NCBI GenBank assembly: GCA_047601745.1
Contig: JASGIS010000001.1
Coordinates: forward strand, 4,464,001-4,528,000
Length of the DNA stretch: 64,000 bases
Direction: 5' to 3'
Source of the DNA: JAKPAM01 sp047601745
GTDB lineage: Bacteria > Pseudomonadota > Gammaproteobacteria > Burkholderiales > Burkholderiaceae_E
Shown here: piece after piece, positions 37,038 through 45,211 of the stretch
Numbering within the stretch: position 1 is the stretch's first letter
Layout: each line of letters begins with the position of its first letter
Translations under genes and position numbers: made by a program
The notes under the pieces: generated by a model
Told to the model about the DNA's origin: nothing
Database searches by the model: none
Seen by the model: only the letters and a program-made list of their open reading frames with translations

Positions 37038-38342
37038 CTAAAGATAGGTCACGTGAAATTGGTCCTTCGCCAAGTTCGCGAGGAGATCAACCTCGTCACG
37101 CAGGTCGGCCTGGCGCACCTGCCACAGTGCATCCATCAACGCTATGGCGCGATCGGAGTCATCAAGCATGTCGCCGGATTGAAAATGGATCTTCAGCACA
37201 TCGGGCGGCCGACTTCCTGGATCGAACGAAATCGAACGAATCGTGCGCCCCTTCTCGCCGTACATGCTCAGAAACACGGTTGCCTCAGACGGGCCACTCG
37301 CACTAGCAGATCGAAGCTGAGAGGCCTGCTCAATTTGCTGCCGAAGTTCCGGCAGCGCCTGATCTCGGTAGAGCAGCGAATCGATCCAAAGCGCGAGCAT
37401 CGACACCCCTGTGATGGCAGATATGCTCGCCCCGATTAGGCTTCCGCCCATTCGCGGATTGATCTCAATGATTTCCCAGCGCCTGCGCGAGATCCAATAC
37501 TTGGCCTCCACGTGAAACGCACCGGCGTTCAGGTTCAGCGCCGACAGGCATTGCGCGACGAAGTCCGCGCCTGCTGTGATCTCCTTGGCGGACAGGCTGA
37601 TAGCGGGGCTGACAGACATGCTCTCCAGTGTGGTGCGGCGTAGCCTGTCTACTTTTGCCTTCTCATGCACACACAGTGTGATGGGCCGTTCCGCGGCGAC
37701 AATCTCGAAGCTGAACTCGGGCCCTTCCACGTACTCCTCGATCGTGAAGTCGAATTGCCCCATGAAGATGGCGGACATTTGGTGATCGTTCTGCATTTGC
37801 TGCCGTAGCGCGGTCAGATCACGCAGGTCGTCACGACTTTCGATCAGGAAACAGGCGAACGATCCCGCACCGCGTACTGGTTTTACAAACCAGCGTACGG
37901 CGGGATCGAGATCGAGTTCGGTGCCATCGTCTGTGCGATGGCTGCGCACTTCACTCAGGCCCAGGCTGCGTAGCGTTCTGCGCAGCTCGAACTTGTCGAG
38001 GCAAATGCGCAGGCTGTCTGGTGCACAGTCTCGAGCGCCCAGCATCTGGTTCATCTTCGCCATGAATAGTCGATAAGCCTCGAAGGTCGCAAGCACTGCC
38101 CGCAAGTCGTATCCTTCGAGCGAGAATCTGGATGCGGCGTTCTCCACCTCTCCCATTTGTAGGTGCTGAGAGTCGGTCACAATGCAGCCATCAAGGAAGC
38201 CCCTGTTCTTCTGGAACACTTCGTCTCGCTCGGGACGCGAACTCACTGCCACCAGCGCCATGCCGCGCGCATGCGCGATTTCGGCAATCTCCTCGACGAA
38301 GGATCGGCCCTGATGCATCAATAGCAAGATCGCGGGCGTCAT
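37038..38342 (-). CDS. ATP-grasp carboxylate-amine ligase A
   Basis: 434 residues. ATP-grasp fold with the Lys-containing FVKPVRGAGSFACFLI, the acidic FTIEEYVEGPEFSFEIV and the metal-binding EIIEINPRMGGSLIGAS. ATP-grasp ligases form amide or peptide bonds via acyl phosphates and need no carrier protein; such enzymes build small peptides and conjugates. The start overlaps the DUF1611 stop (ATGA), and the malic-enzyme ATG lies 9 bases further on. Substrates are unknown. Confidence 0.88.
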   Translation of the reverse strand: MTPAILLLMHQGRSFVEEIAEIAHARGMALVAVSSRPERDEVFQKNRGFLDGCIVTDSQHLQMGEVENAASRFSLEGYDLRAVLATFEAYRLFMAKMNQMLGARDCAPDSLRICLDKFELRRTLRSLGLSEVRSHRTDDGTELDLDPAVRWFVKPVRGAGSFACFLIESRDDLRDLTALRQQMQNDHQMSAIFMGQFDFTIEEYVEGPEFSFEIVAAERPITLCVHEKAKVDRLRRTTLESMSVSPAISLSAKEITAGADFVAQCLSALNLNAGAFHVEAKYWISRRRWEIIEINPRMGGSLIGASISAITGVSMLALWIDSLLYRDQALPELRQQIEQASQLRSASASGPSEATVFLSMYGEKGRTIRSISFDPGSRPPDVLKIHFQSGDMLDDSDRAIALMDALWQVRQADLRDEVDLLANLAKDQFHVTYL

Positions 38343-39433
38343 ACCCGCGCCTGATGCAGGTTGTCGCTCAGCGTGGCTCGGTAGGCCTCCAGTGCATCTA
38401 CGATCTTCCCAACGCCGCCGCGACAGGGATCGGCCACCGGCAGGCCGAGCTGATCCTCAAGCCGTCTAGCCTCACGCTCGTAGTCGGCGTCGCTGAAGTC
38501 GGCGCTGTTCAAGCTAACGGCGACTACCTTGGCCGGTCGCTCAAAAACTGTCAGCTCTTCGTTGAGTCGAATAAGGTGATGTAGCGGAAGAAGCGGCGTG
38601 TTCCAGACCTTGGTTCGCTCCAGTCCCTGGCGATGGCAGAACACCAGCGCATGTGGCAGGCCACCATGCAGAAGTGCAAGCGCAATGCCGCTGGCGCCGA
38701 TATGATTGAGCGAACCCTGACCTTCCAGTACCACCCAATCATTGCCGGGCGCTGCATCAAGTACCACCTTTTCGACCGCACCAGCAACGAAGTCGCTGGG
38801 CACGCCGTCGATGGCGATGCCGTTGTGCGAGATCATCATGCCTGTCTGGCCGGTGGCGGCAAAGCCACAGCGTATACCCCGTCGATTCGCTTCCTCAGTA
38901 ATCTGCAGGCTGGTGGTTTTCTTGCCAATGTTCGAGTCGCTGCCGCAGGTATGGACGATAAAGCAGTCGAGCGCTAGTGTGCGAGCCATGTTGAGCTCGA
39001 GGAAAGGAGGCTGCTTTGTCTCCCAGATCTGTACCTTGTTGATCTCGGCAGCCCGCGCGAGGTCAGGATCGTTCGACAAACGGTAGTGAATTGAATTAAC
39101 GATGTGCAGGCCGTGACCCATCGCCGCCAGAATGTGCGGCTTCCAACCTTCGGGCAATTGGGCTGAATGCAGACCTTTGCCAATGATCATCACGCTCGGC
39201 TTGCCTTCGAGAAGCTCATCGACGTGACCGACGATCGGCAGGTCGCCGCCGTAGCCGAGCACTTGCTGCACAGTCTTGCCTTTCTGAGTCGTGTCGATAA
39301 CACCGAGGCAGCTGTCAGGGCGGTATCGCAGGAAGGAGGCTGCCACCTTGCTGGTAAACCGGCCGAAGCACCCTTCAGCGAAGATCACGCATTTGCCTGA
39401 CAAGATTTTCTCCGGCATGGACAAATCGGTCAT
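38339..39433 (-). CDS. DUF1611-family P-loop protein
   Basis: About 364 residues. A DUF1611 N-terminal domain (KCVIFAEGCFGRFTSKVAAS) precedes a P-loop C-terminal domain with GSDSNIGKKTTSLQI (about residues 164-178), GFAATGQTGMMISHNG and VVLEGQGSLNHIG. Members related to DgcN act in D-amino-acid metabolism as N-acyltransferase-like enzymes. The role here is not known, but the operon position points to amino-acid modification. Start 39433 is chosen because AGGAG lies 6 bases upstream; an earlier frame start at 39487 has none. Confidence 0.85.
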   Translation of the reverse strand: MTDLSMPEKILSGKCVIFAEGCFGRFTSKVAASFLRYRPDSCLGVIDTTQKGKTVQQVLGYGGDLPIVGHVDELLEGKPSVMIIGKGLHSAQLPEGWKPHILAAMGHGLHIVNSIHYRLSNDPDLARAAEINKVQIWETKQPPFLELNMARTLALDCFIVHTCGSDSNIGKKTTSLQITEEANRRGIRCGFAATGQTGMMISHNGIAIDGVPSDFVAGAVEKVVLDAAPGNDWVVLEGQGSLNHIGASGIALALLHGGLPHALVFCHRQGLERTKVWNTPLLPLHHLIRLNEELTVFERPAKVVAVSLNSADFSDADYEREARRLEDQLGLPVADPCRGGVGKIVDALEAYRATLSDNLHQARV

Positions 39434-39493
39434 GACGTTCTCCTTGTTGAATGAACGATGAATGAATGAAAGCTGGAGGATGACCAACCGCTT

Positions 39494-40780
39494 TCAAGCG
39501 GTGCGGCGGTCCTGAGAATTCATACCGTGGCTTACTGTCAACTGGTAGCCTTCGAGCACATTGCGCATGGCGTCCTCAACGGCCTGTGGCGTCGCGGCTC
39601 GGAACAGGAAGCGACCGCCCTGAAGGTTGGCGTATCCCTCGCTGTCCTCCAGCCAATCGCCAGGTGCGGGTATCAACTCACGGTAGACACTAGGAACAGT
39701 GCGACGCATCGATGTCGCGGCGATCACGCGGCAAGGCAACGGACGTGGGCGGGGTACCATGAGCCATCCACCGCTGGACGTTGGTTTTCTCATCGCCTGG
39801 CTTTGCGGGCGCTCCAGCATGGCTTCAACCCAGCCGCGGAATAGGTTGTAGCCTCGCACCTCCTGCACGACATACGACACATCGGCGCCCGGCACCCGCG
39901 CGCCGATTTCCAGGAAGGTGAATTCGCCCGCTGTCTCGAAGAACTCCAGATGGAAGGCGCTGGACCGTAGCCCGAGCGCGAGCAGGCAGCGCTCGGCGAA
40001 GGTCCGCACACGCGCGAGCAGGTCCGGGTCGGTCTGCAGGATGGAACCTAGCGGCGTGCCGGACTCGAAGTCCAGGCAAGTGGAGATGTAGCGAGCGACG
40101 CTCAGGAATACCAGTTGACCCTGTGCGTCGATCACGCCATCGGCATGCATGATCGGCGCGTCTATAAATTCCTCAACCTCAATTGGTTGCCTTTCATTGA
40201 CAACGCGCTGCAAGATCTGCTCCAGTGCCTGCATCGTGTCTGCCTTGACTACGCCCTTACTCGATGCACCGCGAACCGGCTTCACGATTATCGGGAGACC
40301 TAATTCTTGCGCCAGCGACGCGGCTGTATTGCCGGGCGTGACACGGATCCAGCGAGGCACACGCAAACCACAGGTCGACACGATCGACTTCATTAGTGTC
40401 TTGTCTCGACAGCGCGCAACCTCCTCAGGTAGAGGTCCCGGTATGCCCAGCGCCTCGCGAATCACGGCGGCCGATTCGAGCAGATGTTCGGAAAAGGCGA
40501 TCACCATATCGAAGGCGCCGTACTCGGCCGATGCAGACCGAACCTCCGCGACAAGCGCTGCGTCGTCGTGGAAATCCTCGAAGATGCGAAGATGCGACGG
40601 TGGTATGCCGTCCACCAGGATTCCATTCGTCCCCTTTCGGTCACAAACATAGACCACCTCGTTCTCGCGATGGTCTATAAGCGAACCATAGTCGGCGAGC
40701 TCGTTGTCCCAGCGCTCTGTGTTAGGAAAGCGCGGCCAGCGGTTGAGGATCAATATCCTCCTGCGGTGTTGATTATTCAT
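39494..40780 (-). CDS. ATP-grasp carboxylate-amine ligase B
   Basis: About 428 residues from the ATG at 40780 (MNNQHRRRILILNRWPRF). ATP-grasp elements are LPIIVKPVRGASSKGVVK, IEVEEFIDAPIMHADGVI and FHLEFFETAGEFTFLEIGAR. It is a distant paralogue of ligase A, so two ligation steps, or two partners, are likely. Longer upstream frame is open into the PhyH gene but composition-poor. No strong ribosome site is visible. Separated by 60 bases from DUF1611. Confidence 0.87.
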   Translation of the reverse strand: MNNQHRRRILILNRWPRFPNTERWDNELADYGSLIDHRENEVVYVCDRKGTNGILVDGIPPSHLRIFEDFHDDAALVAEVRSASAEYGAFDMVIAFSEHLLESAAVIREALGIPGPLPEEVARCRDKTLMKSIVSTCGLRVPRWIRVTPGNTAASLAQELGLPIIVKPVRGASSKGVVKADTMQALEQILQRVVNERQPIEVEEFIDAPIMHADGVIDAQGQLVFLSVARYISTCLDFESGTPLGSILQTDPDLLARVRTFAERCLLALGLRSSAFHLEFFETAGEFTFLEIGARVPGADVSYVVQEVRGYNLFRGWVEAMLERPQSQAMRKPTSSGGWLMVPRPRPLPCRVIAATSMRRTVPSVYRELIPAPGDWLEDSEGYANLQGGRFLFRAATPQAVEDAMRNVLEGYQLTVSHGMNSQDRRTA

Positions 40781-40820
40781 GTGCTTACACCAAGGGGCGA
40801 GGCGAGGAGTAGAGCTTCCT

Positions 40821-41726
40821 TTACCGCAAGGCCGTACCGGATTCCTTCGTCGCGTAGCCGCTCGACGACGTATGCAAATCACTGAGCGCGACATGCTCTC
40901 CTTGCTGTATCGCAAACAGAGAATTGAAAGGCTTTTCCGCGATCGGAAGTGGGTACTCCGCGGCCTCGCTCGTCACCGTCATTGACTTGCGACCGCGTAG
41001 AAGGTAGGCGTCGGGCTCGTTGTGTGCAGCGTGCGGGCCAAAGTAGATCGGCAGTGAGTCAGCCGCTCGGTAGGCCGGAATGAAGCAGCGACGCTGGCGA
41101 TTTGAGCGGTTCGGGGCCGAACGGTGCAGCAGCTTGCAGTGCAGGAATATGCCCGTCCCTGGCTCTCCAGGCAGTGAGACTTCCTCCACCCCGGACGGTA
41201 GGTTCTGTACCGAAACCCGTCCGCGAAAGAAGCCGTTCTCGGTGTGATCAAAGACCTGACGGCTCGCGTGCGAGCCACGTAGAACATGTAGGCATCCGTT
41301 TTCCTCAGTCGCCTCATCGAGATAGATCAGGCAGGCCACCAGCTTGCTGTTGGTGTGCGGGTAGTAGGACATATCCTGATGCCACTCCACCGCTGAGCCT
41401 ACGCGCGGTCCCTTCATGTTGAGCTTGCTGTGGTGGAACACGATGTCAGGCCCGATCATTCCCTCCAGGCGATCGAGGATACGTGGGTCCTCCTGCACTG
41501 CACGAAAAACGGGATCCTTCTTCGAGGGCGACCAAATGCGCCGCAGAACGGAACTGTCGGTCGGTTCCAGCTCCGCGACTTTGGCGATGGGATCGCCGCC
41601 GCTGATGATGCGATTGATTGCGCTATCCATCTGCGACACCGAATCGGTCGTGACTAGCTGTGGTATGACCAGATAGCCGTTGTCGCGGAAGAAGGAAATT
41701 TCCTGCGCACTGAGGTGATGGCTCAT
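40821..41726 (-). CDS. Phytanoyl-CoA dioxygenase (PhyH)-family oxygenase
   Basis: Fe(II)/2-oxoglutarate oxygenase, 301 residues. The metal pair is His116-x-Asp118 in WHQDMSYYPHTN; the distal His is in FLHCKLLHRSAPNRS, with a following Arg for 2-oxoglutarate. Such enzymes hydroxylate free or carrier-bound amino acids and small molecules in many pathways. It is the first gene of the leftward operon PhyH, ATP-grasp B, DUF1611, ATP-grasp A, malic enzyme, MFS. It starts from the divergent region that contains a 16-bp inverted repeat. Confidence 0.9.
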   Translation of the reverse strand: MSHHLSAQEISFFRDNGYLVIPQLVTTDSVSQMDSAINRIISGGDPIAKVAELEPTDSSVLRRIWSPSKKDPVFRAVQEDPRILDRLEGMIGPDIVFHHSKLNMKGPRVGSAVEWHQDMSYYPHTNSKLVACLIYLDEATEENGCLHVLRGSHASRQVFDHTENGFFRGRVSVQNLPSGVEEVSLPGEPGTGIFLHCKLLHRSAPNRSNRQRRCFIPAYRAADSLPIYFGPHAAHNEPDAYLLRGRKSMTVTSEAAEYPLPIAEKPFNSLFAIQQGEHVALSDLHTSSSGYATKESGTALR

Positions 41727-41841
41727 GCGTTGATCTCCGTCGTTGTGGGTCGATTGCTTTCCGGCGGACTTTGCCTGACGGCGATGCCCGTGCCGTGCGG
41801 GATACGTTTCAGCATCTTAGGCAGCCGCATCTCGCGAGGAA

Positions 41842-41918
41842 AGCTATGCAAAGGTATAGATACGCGCGTATTTCTGAAACGTCACACCTCTCTCTAGCCG
41901 GCATACCTTTGCATAGCT
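41842..41918. promoter_or_regulatory. Divergent operator: 16-bp inverted repeat around a palindrome
   Basis: AGCTATGCAAAGGTAT at 41842-41857 is perfectly inverted as ATACCTTTGCATAGCT at 41903-41918. Within the 45-base spacer lies a perfect 12-bp palindrome, ATACGCGCGTAT, at 41860-41871. The block lies in the 289-base gap between the divergent PhyH and diiron-enzyme operons, so it probably controls both. The binding regulator is not identified. Confidence 0.75.
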
Positions 41919-42015
41919 ATCTGTACGTGGCCGCACTGCCTATGCTCGACAGATCGCAGACGTACTGCGATCAGTAACGACCTTCACTTCACCTACTGTT
42001 GAAAGAGGAGCAGAA

Positions 42016-42786
42016 ATGAACCGTGTTCGAAACTCCGGGATAGCGCACCCGGTGCCGTACTTCTCCGATTCCGAAGGGCTTGCCGCCAAGGCCAAACTCG
42101 ACCGATATCTCGACAAAAAAATGGAGGAGTGGCGACAGAACGTGCCCTATGCTTCGCACATGGCGGAAAAGAAGATTCATCTGCCGTACTATCGCCGAAC
42201 GCTCATTGAGCACGTGTGGCGCATCCGGTTGTCACGCGTGAGTCAGACGAAAGCGATCTATAAGATTGCGCAGATCTCACCCCGCGCAGCGCAAGACTAC
42301 GCGCACTACCAGGCCGATGAGATGCTGCACGATAAACTCTATATTCGTGATTGCGAGTCCGTTGGCATTACGATGGATGAGATCCTCGCTACTGAGCCGT
42401 ACCTCTCGACGCGGCTGTTTCAAGGATTCTTCTACTACGCTATCGAGCACGAGCATCCGATGGCCCCGGTGGTCTCGAACTATCTCGTCGAGTACACGCA
42501 GGCCAAGCTACAGCCCAAGTTCGTGCGAGCTCTGAAGGAGTCGATGGGGCACGATTCGGTGAAGGGCCAGGAAGCACACTTGGCCGTCGATTCGCGCGAC
42601 GACCACTCGATGGAGATGTGGAAGATCCTCAACCAGCTGATCCTGAGCGAAGAGGATTACGCGATGGTGTTTCGCTACATCGATGACGTGCAGAGCATCC
42701 TCGAGCTGTTCTTCCGCGAGATCCACAAGGACACGGTGGTCGAGCCTAGCTCGCCCGCTGCCAGTCGCGCGGAGGCACTTGCATGA
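42016..42786 (+). CDS. Haem-oxygenase-like diiron enzyme (HDO fold)
   Basis: 256 residues, all-helical. Metal-ligand candidates are Glu102 and His105 in DEMLHDKLYIRDCESVG, Glu144/His145 in YYAIEHEHPM, and Asp192-His197 in HLAVDSRDDHSMEMW. The ExxH-...-H layout matches haem-oxygenase-like oxidases and lyases such as UndA, BesC or PolF, which oxidatively cleave, desaturate or cyclise amino or fatty acids. No haem ligand pattern is expected. A GAGGAG ribosome site precedes ATG. The stop overlaps the enolpyruvyl-transferase start by ATGA, so they are coupled. Confidence 0.8.
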   Translation: MNRVRNSGIAHPVPYFSDSEGLAAKAKLDRYLDKKMEEWRQNVPYASHMAEKKIHLPYYRRTLIEHVWRIRLSRVSQTKAIYKIAQISPRAAQDYAHYQADEMLHDKLYIRDCESVGITMDEILATEPYLSTRLFQGFFYYAIEHEHPMAPVVSNYLVEYTQAKLQPKFVRALKESMGHDSVKGQEAHLAVDSRDDHSMEMWKILNQLILSEEDYAMVFRYIDDVQSILELFFREIHKDTVVEPSSPAASRAEALA

Positions 42787-44138
42787 ATGAGGTCGCCGAC
42801 ACCGAAACCGTGCGGCGCATAGGCGCTCAACTCGATGCGGCGGTGCACATCCAAGTGCCGTCGTCTAAGCCCGAGACTCAGCGCGCACTGTTGACGGCAG
42901 CTCTTGCCGACGGTACTTCCACCATCTACAACGACCTACGGTGCCGCGAGACTAGCGCCATGGTGGCTGCTTGCGAAGCGATCGGCGCTCGCATTGAATG
43001 GCATGAGGATCGCATGATCGTCACCGGCGTTGGCGGCCTGCCGGATGCGAACCGCGCTGTGACTATCGTACAGGCCCATGGCTCCGGATTGGTATTCCGC
43101 GTGTTTACCGCGCTGGGATCCGTCCTCAAGGGGCCCGTCGCTATCACGGGCGACGCGATCTTGCGGCGCCGTCCGATGGGACCATTGATCGAGTCGCTGA
43201 GAGCGCTCGGCGCGAGCATTGAATACCTCGGCGACGAGGGTTGCGCACCGGTGATCGTGAACAGCGACCGGCTTACCGGCGGCACTACACATATCGCTGG
43301 GGACATCAGTTCGCAGTTCATCACTGCGCTACTGCTAGCAGCGCCGTTCGCGCAAGCACCCACGCAGATACGCGTCACCGGTACGATCCTTTCTCAGTCG
43401 TACATCCGCCAAACGCTGGCTGCGATGCGCGAGTCCGGCATCGATGTGAGTGAAGGCGAAGGAGGCAGCCTGAGCGAGCTTGAAGTCAAGCCGGGGTGCT
43501 ACAAGCCGCACGACAGCTTCATCCATGGCGACTTCACCTCAGCCTCGTACTTACTCGCGGCAGCGGCGCTTTACCCTGGCCGCTACGTGCTTGGCAACAT
43601 GACGAGCGATAGCCTGCAGGGGGAGCGCACGATCGTCGACATTGTGAGACAACTGGGAGTGGCGCTGGAGTTCGACGAAGATCGAAAGCTGCTGCATGTG
43701 TGGAACAAGGGTGACGGAATGCGCGGTGACCATATCTTCGACGTCTCCGACAGCCCCAACATCGTGCCCACGCTGGCCGCGCTCGGAAGCTTCGTAGATG
43801 GCAGCTTCACCGTCACTGGCGGATCGATCACACGACTGCACAAGTCGCCGCGCATCCAGGCGATGGTGACAGAGCTGCGCAAGCTCGGCGTAGACATCAC
43901 GCCTACTGAGCGTGGTGGTGTGGTCGACGGCTTCTGCATCCGTGGCGACGGGCGTCCGCTGTATGGCGGGATCGAGCTAGACGGTTGGAGTGACCACCGT
44001 ATCGTCATGTCCCTGCACATGATCTCGGGACGCTGCCTGCAGCGGAACACGCTGCGGGGAGAGGACAGCGTTGACAGTTCTTTCCCTGGCTTCTTTGAAG
44101 CCTTTGAGGCATTGGTGAAGGAATCCCACCTCGGCTAG
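42783..44138 (+). CDS. EPSP synthase-like enolpyruvyl transferase
   Basis: 451 residues with the AroA inside-out fold pattern. PSSKPETQRALLTAALADG matches the EPSP start, ITGDAILRRRPMGPLIESLR matches GD..LR.RPM, GDISSQFITALLLAAPFA matches the SSQ loop, and SDHRIVMSLHMISGRC matches DHRMAM. The conserved KETDR motif is replaced by KSPRI at about 354-358, so a catalytic Glu is missing and the Asp-Arg pair is altered. This argues for a substrate other than shikimate-3-phosphate, as in NikO/PolA, which transfer enolpyruvyl to UMP. It probably transfers enolpyruvyl from PEP to a dedicated metabolite; this is inference. Confidence 0.88.
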   Translation: MNEVADTETVRRIGAQLDAAVHIQVPSSKPETQRALLTAALADGTSTIYNDLRCRETSAMVAACEAIGARIEWHEDRMIVTGVGGLPDANRAVTIVQAHGSGLVFRVFTALGSVLKGPVAITGDAILRRRPMGPLIESLRALGASIEYLGDEGCAPVIVNSDRLTGGTTHIAGDISSQFITALLLAAPFAQAPTQIRVTGTILSQSYIRQTLAAMRESGIDVSEGEGGSLSELEVKPGCYKPHDSFIHGDFTSASYLLAAAALYPGRYVLGNMTSDSLQGERTIVDIVRQLGVALEFDEDRKLLHVWNKGDGMRGDHIFDVSDSPNIVPTLAALGSFVDGSFTVTGGSITRLHKSPRIQAMVTELRKLGVDITPTERGGVVDGFCIRGDGRPLYGGIELDGWSDHRIVMSLHMISGRCLQRNTLRGEDSVDSSFPGFFEAFEALVKESHLG

Positions 44139-44181
44139 CTGAGAGGGTTGACCGGGCGGGAGGCCAAGTCGATCAACTCGT

Positions 44182-44206
44182 CGGCCACCCGGCCGGCCTC
44201 TTTTTT
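44182..44206 (+). terminator. Intrinsic terminator after the enolpyruvyl-transferase gene
   Basis: CGGCC-ACCC-GGCCG forms a hairpin, followed by GCCTC and a run of six T at 44201-44206, 43 bases after the stop. A longer alternative stem (GAGGCC/GGCCTC) is also possible. Confidence 0.6.
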
Positions 44207-44286
44207 AGATCGAATCCGGACGCCGGTTTTGGCGCCGCCGTGGTAATCGCCGGCGCCAGGTATTCCTCGGACTGCATTGTAGAACT

Positions 44287-44523
44287 CTATCCCTCCCTTC
44301 GGATCTCTACCGTCCCACTCAATGCGCGCTGATAAGATACAGCAGCTTCTGTGCGATTCTTGACGCCCAGCTTTCTGAAGATGCGGCCAACATGCATCTT
44401 CACCGTTACGACCTCTATGCCGAGTCGTGTTGCGATGCTCTTGTTGCATAGGCCCTGAGCAATCCACATTAGCGTCTCCGCTTCACGCGGCGTCAATGAC
44501 TTCTGGTGTTCGATCGGCATCAT
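44287..44523 (-). CDS. Standalone LuxR/GerE-type DNA-binding protein
   Basis: 78 residues consisting almost only of a GerE helix-turn-helix: LTPREAETLMWIAQGLCNKS followed by IATRLGIEVVTVKMHVGRIF. No receiver or autoinducer domain is present. The ATG at 44523 (MMPIEHQKS) follows a GGGAGA ribosome site; the longer frame to 44556 lacks one. Standalone GerE proteins can be regulators without an own sensor. It is convergent with the enolpyruvyl-transferase operon and may regulate nearby island genes. Confidence 0.8.
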   Translation of the reverse strand: MMPIEHQKSLTPREAETLMWIAQGLCNKSIATRLGIEVVTVKMHVGRIFRKLGVKNRTEAAVSYQRALSGTVEIRREG

Positions 44524-44556
44524 TGTTGTCTCCCGTCGTATCCAAACGCATTCCAT

Positions 44557-45211
44557 GAATATGGAGCTCCCCTGGTGGGGCAGGTCTTTGAAGCGTAAAG
44601 ATTTTCGACGGGGAGTGTGCTGAATATTTTTCGTCGCCTAGCTGAATTTAATAGCGGATTGGCGTGCCCCGATGCTCAAGACTGCGCCGGCGTCTAGCAA
44701 GGCGATCCGTGCCGACTGCTGGGATTGTGCGCTTCTTGAATGGAACTGCCAGCGATGCTGGTGAAGTTGCCGGCGCCAGTAGCGATGTCCACATCGAGGC
44801 GTGGAACACACAGCGCGCCAAGTGCCGCCACTACCTAGTGTCCCGAGCGATTCGAGTATCGGCGAACGAAACCTCTCCGATCTTCGCAAGCGAAGGGTCC
44901 TTGGCCAGAGCTCATCCGTAGTGGGACTTGGCCTTGCAGGAAGATGAACGCTATCGGATCGCCACCTGGTTGCCGAGCTTGAAGGCCGCGACGACCCTAT
45001 GCGCCAGCATGGCCATGCTTAACCTGCCGCTGCCGTTGAACTCGAATTGGCCGCAGCAGGTCTGCCGCATTGGCCGTTCGACCAGAGGATCCAGTCTATT
45101 CCTCAATACTGGGTGCAGAGAAGCCAGCGTTAAACCACATCGTTCCTGGAGGCCGAGTCCAAAAATTTCGAGGGAATAATGAGTTCATTGCGAGAGGATG
45201 CGGTGCAGCGC
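44557..45211. other. Intergenic region, possible decayed DNA
   Basis: 655 bases without a supported gene. Short frames here are interrupted and unlike proteins. One frame near 44930 has LALQEDERYRIATWL, faintly like an IS30-type N-terminus, but it is too short to call. Confidence 0.45.

Noticed and set aside
42016..44138. A nikkomycin or polyoxin-type nucleoside cluster
   Set aside because: Only general enzyme classes are shared; no radical SAM nucleoside enzyme or other specific gene is visible.
44928..45179. Possible IS30-like transposase start (DERYRIATWL)
   Set aside because: Only a few residues resemble the family, no DDE motif or terminal repeats are visible, and the frame breaks soon after.
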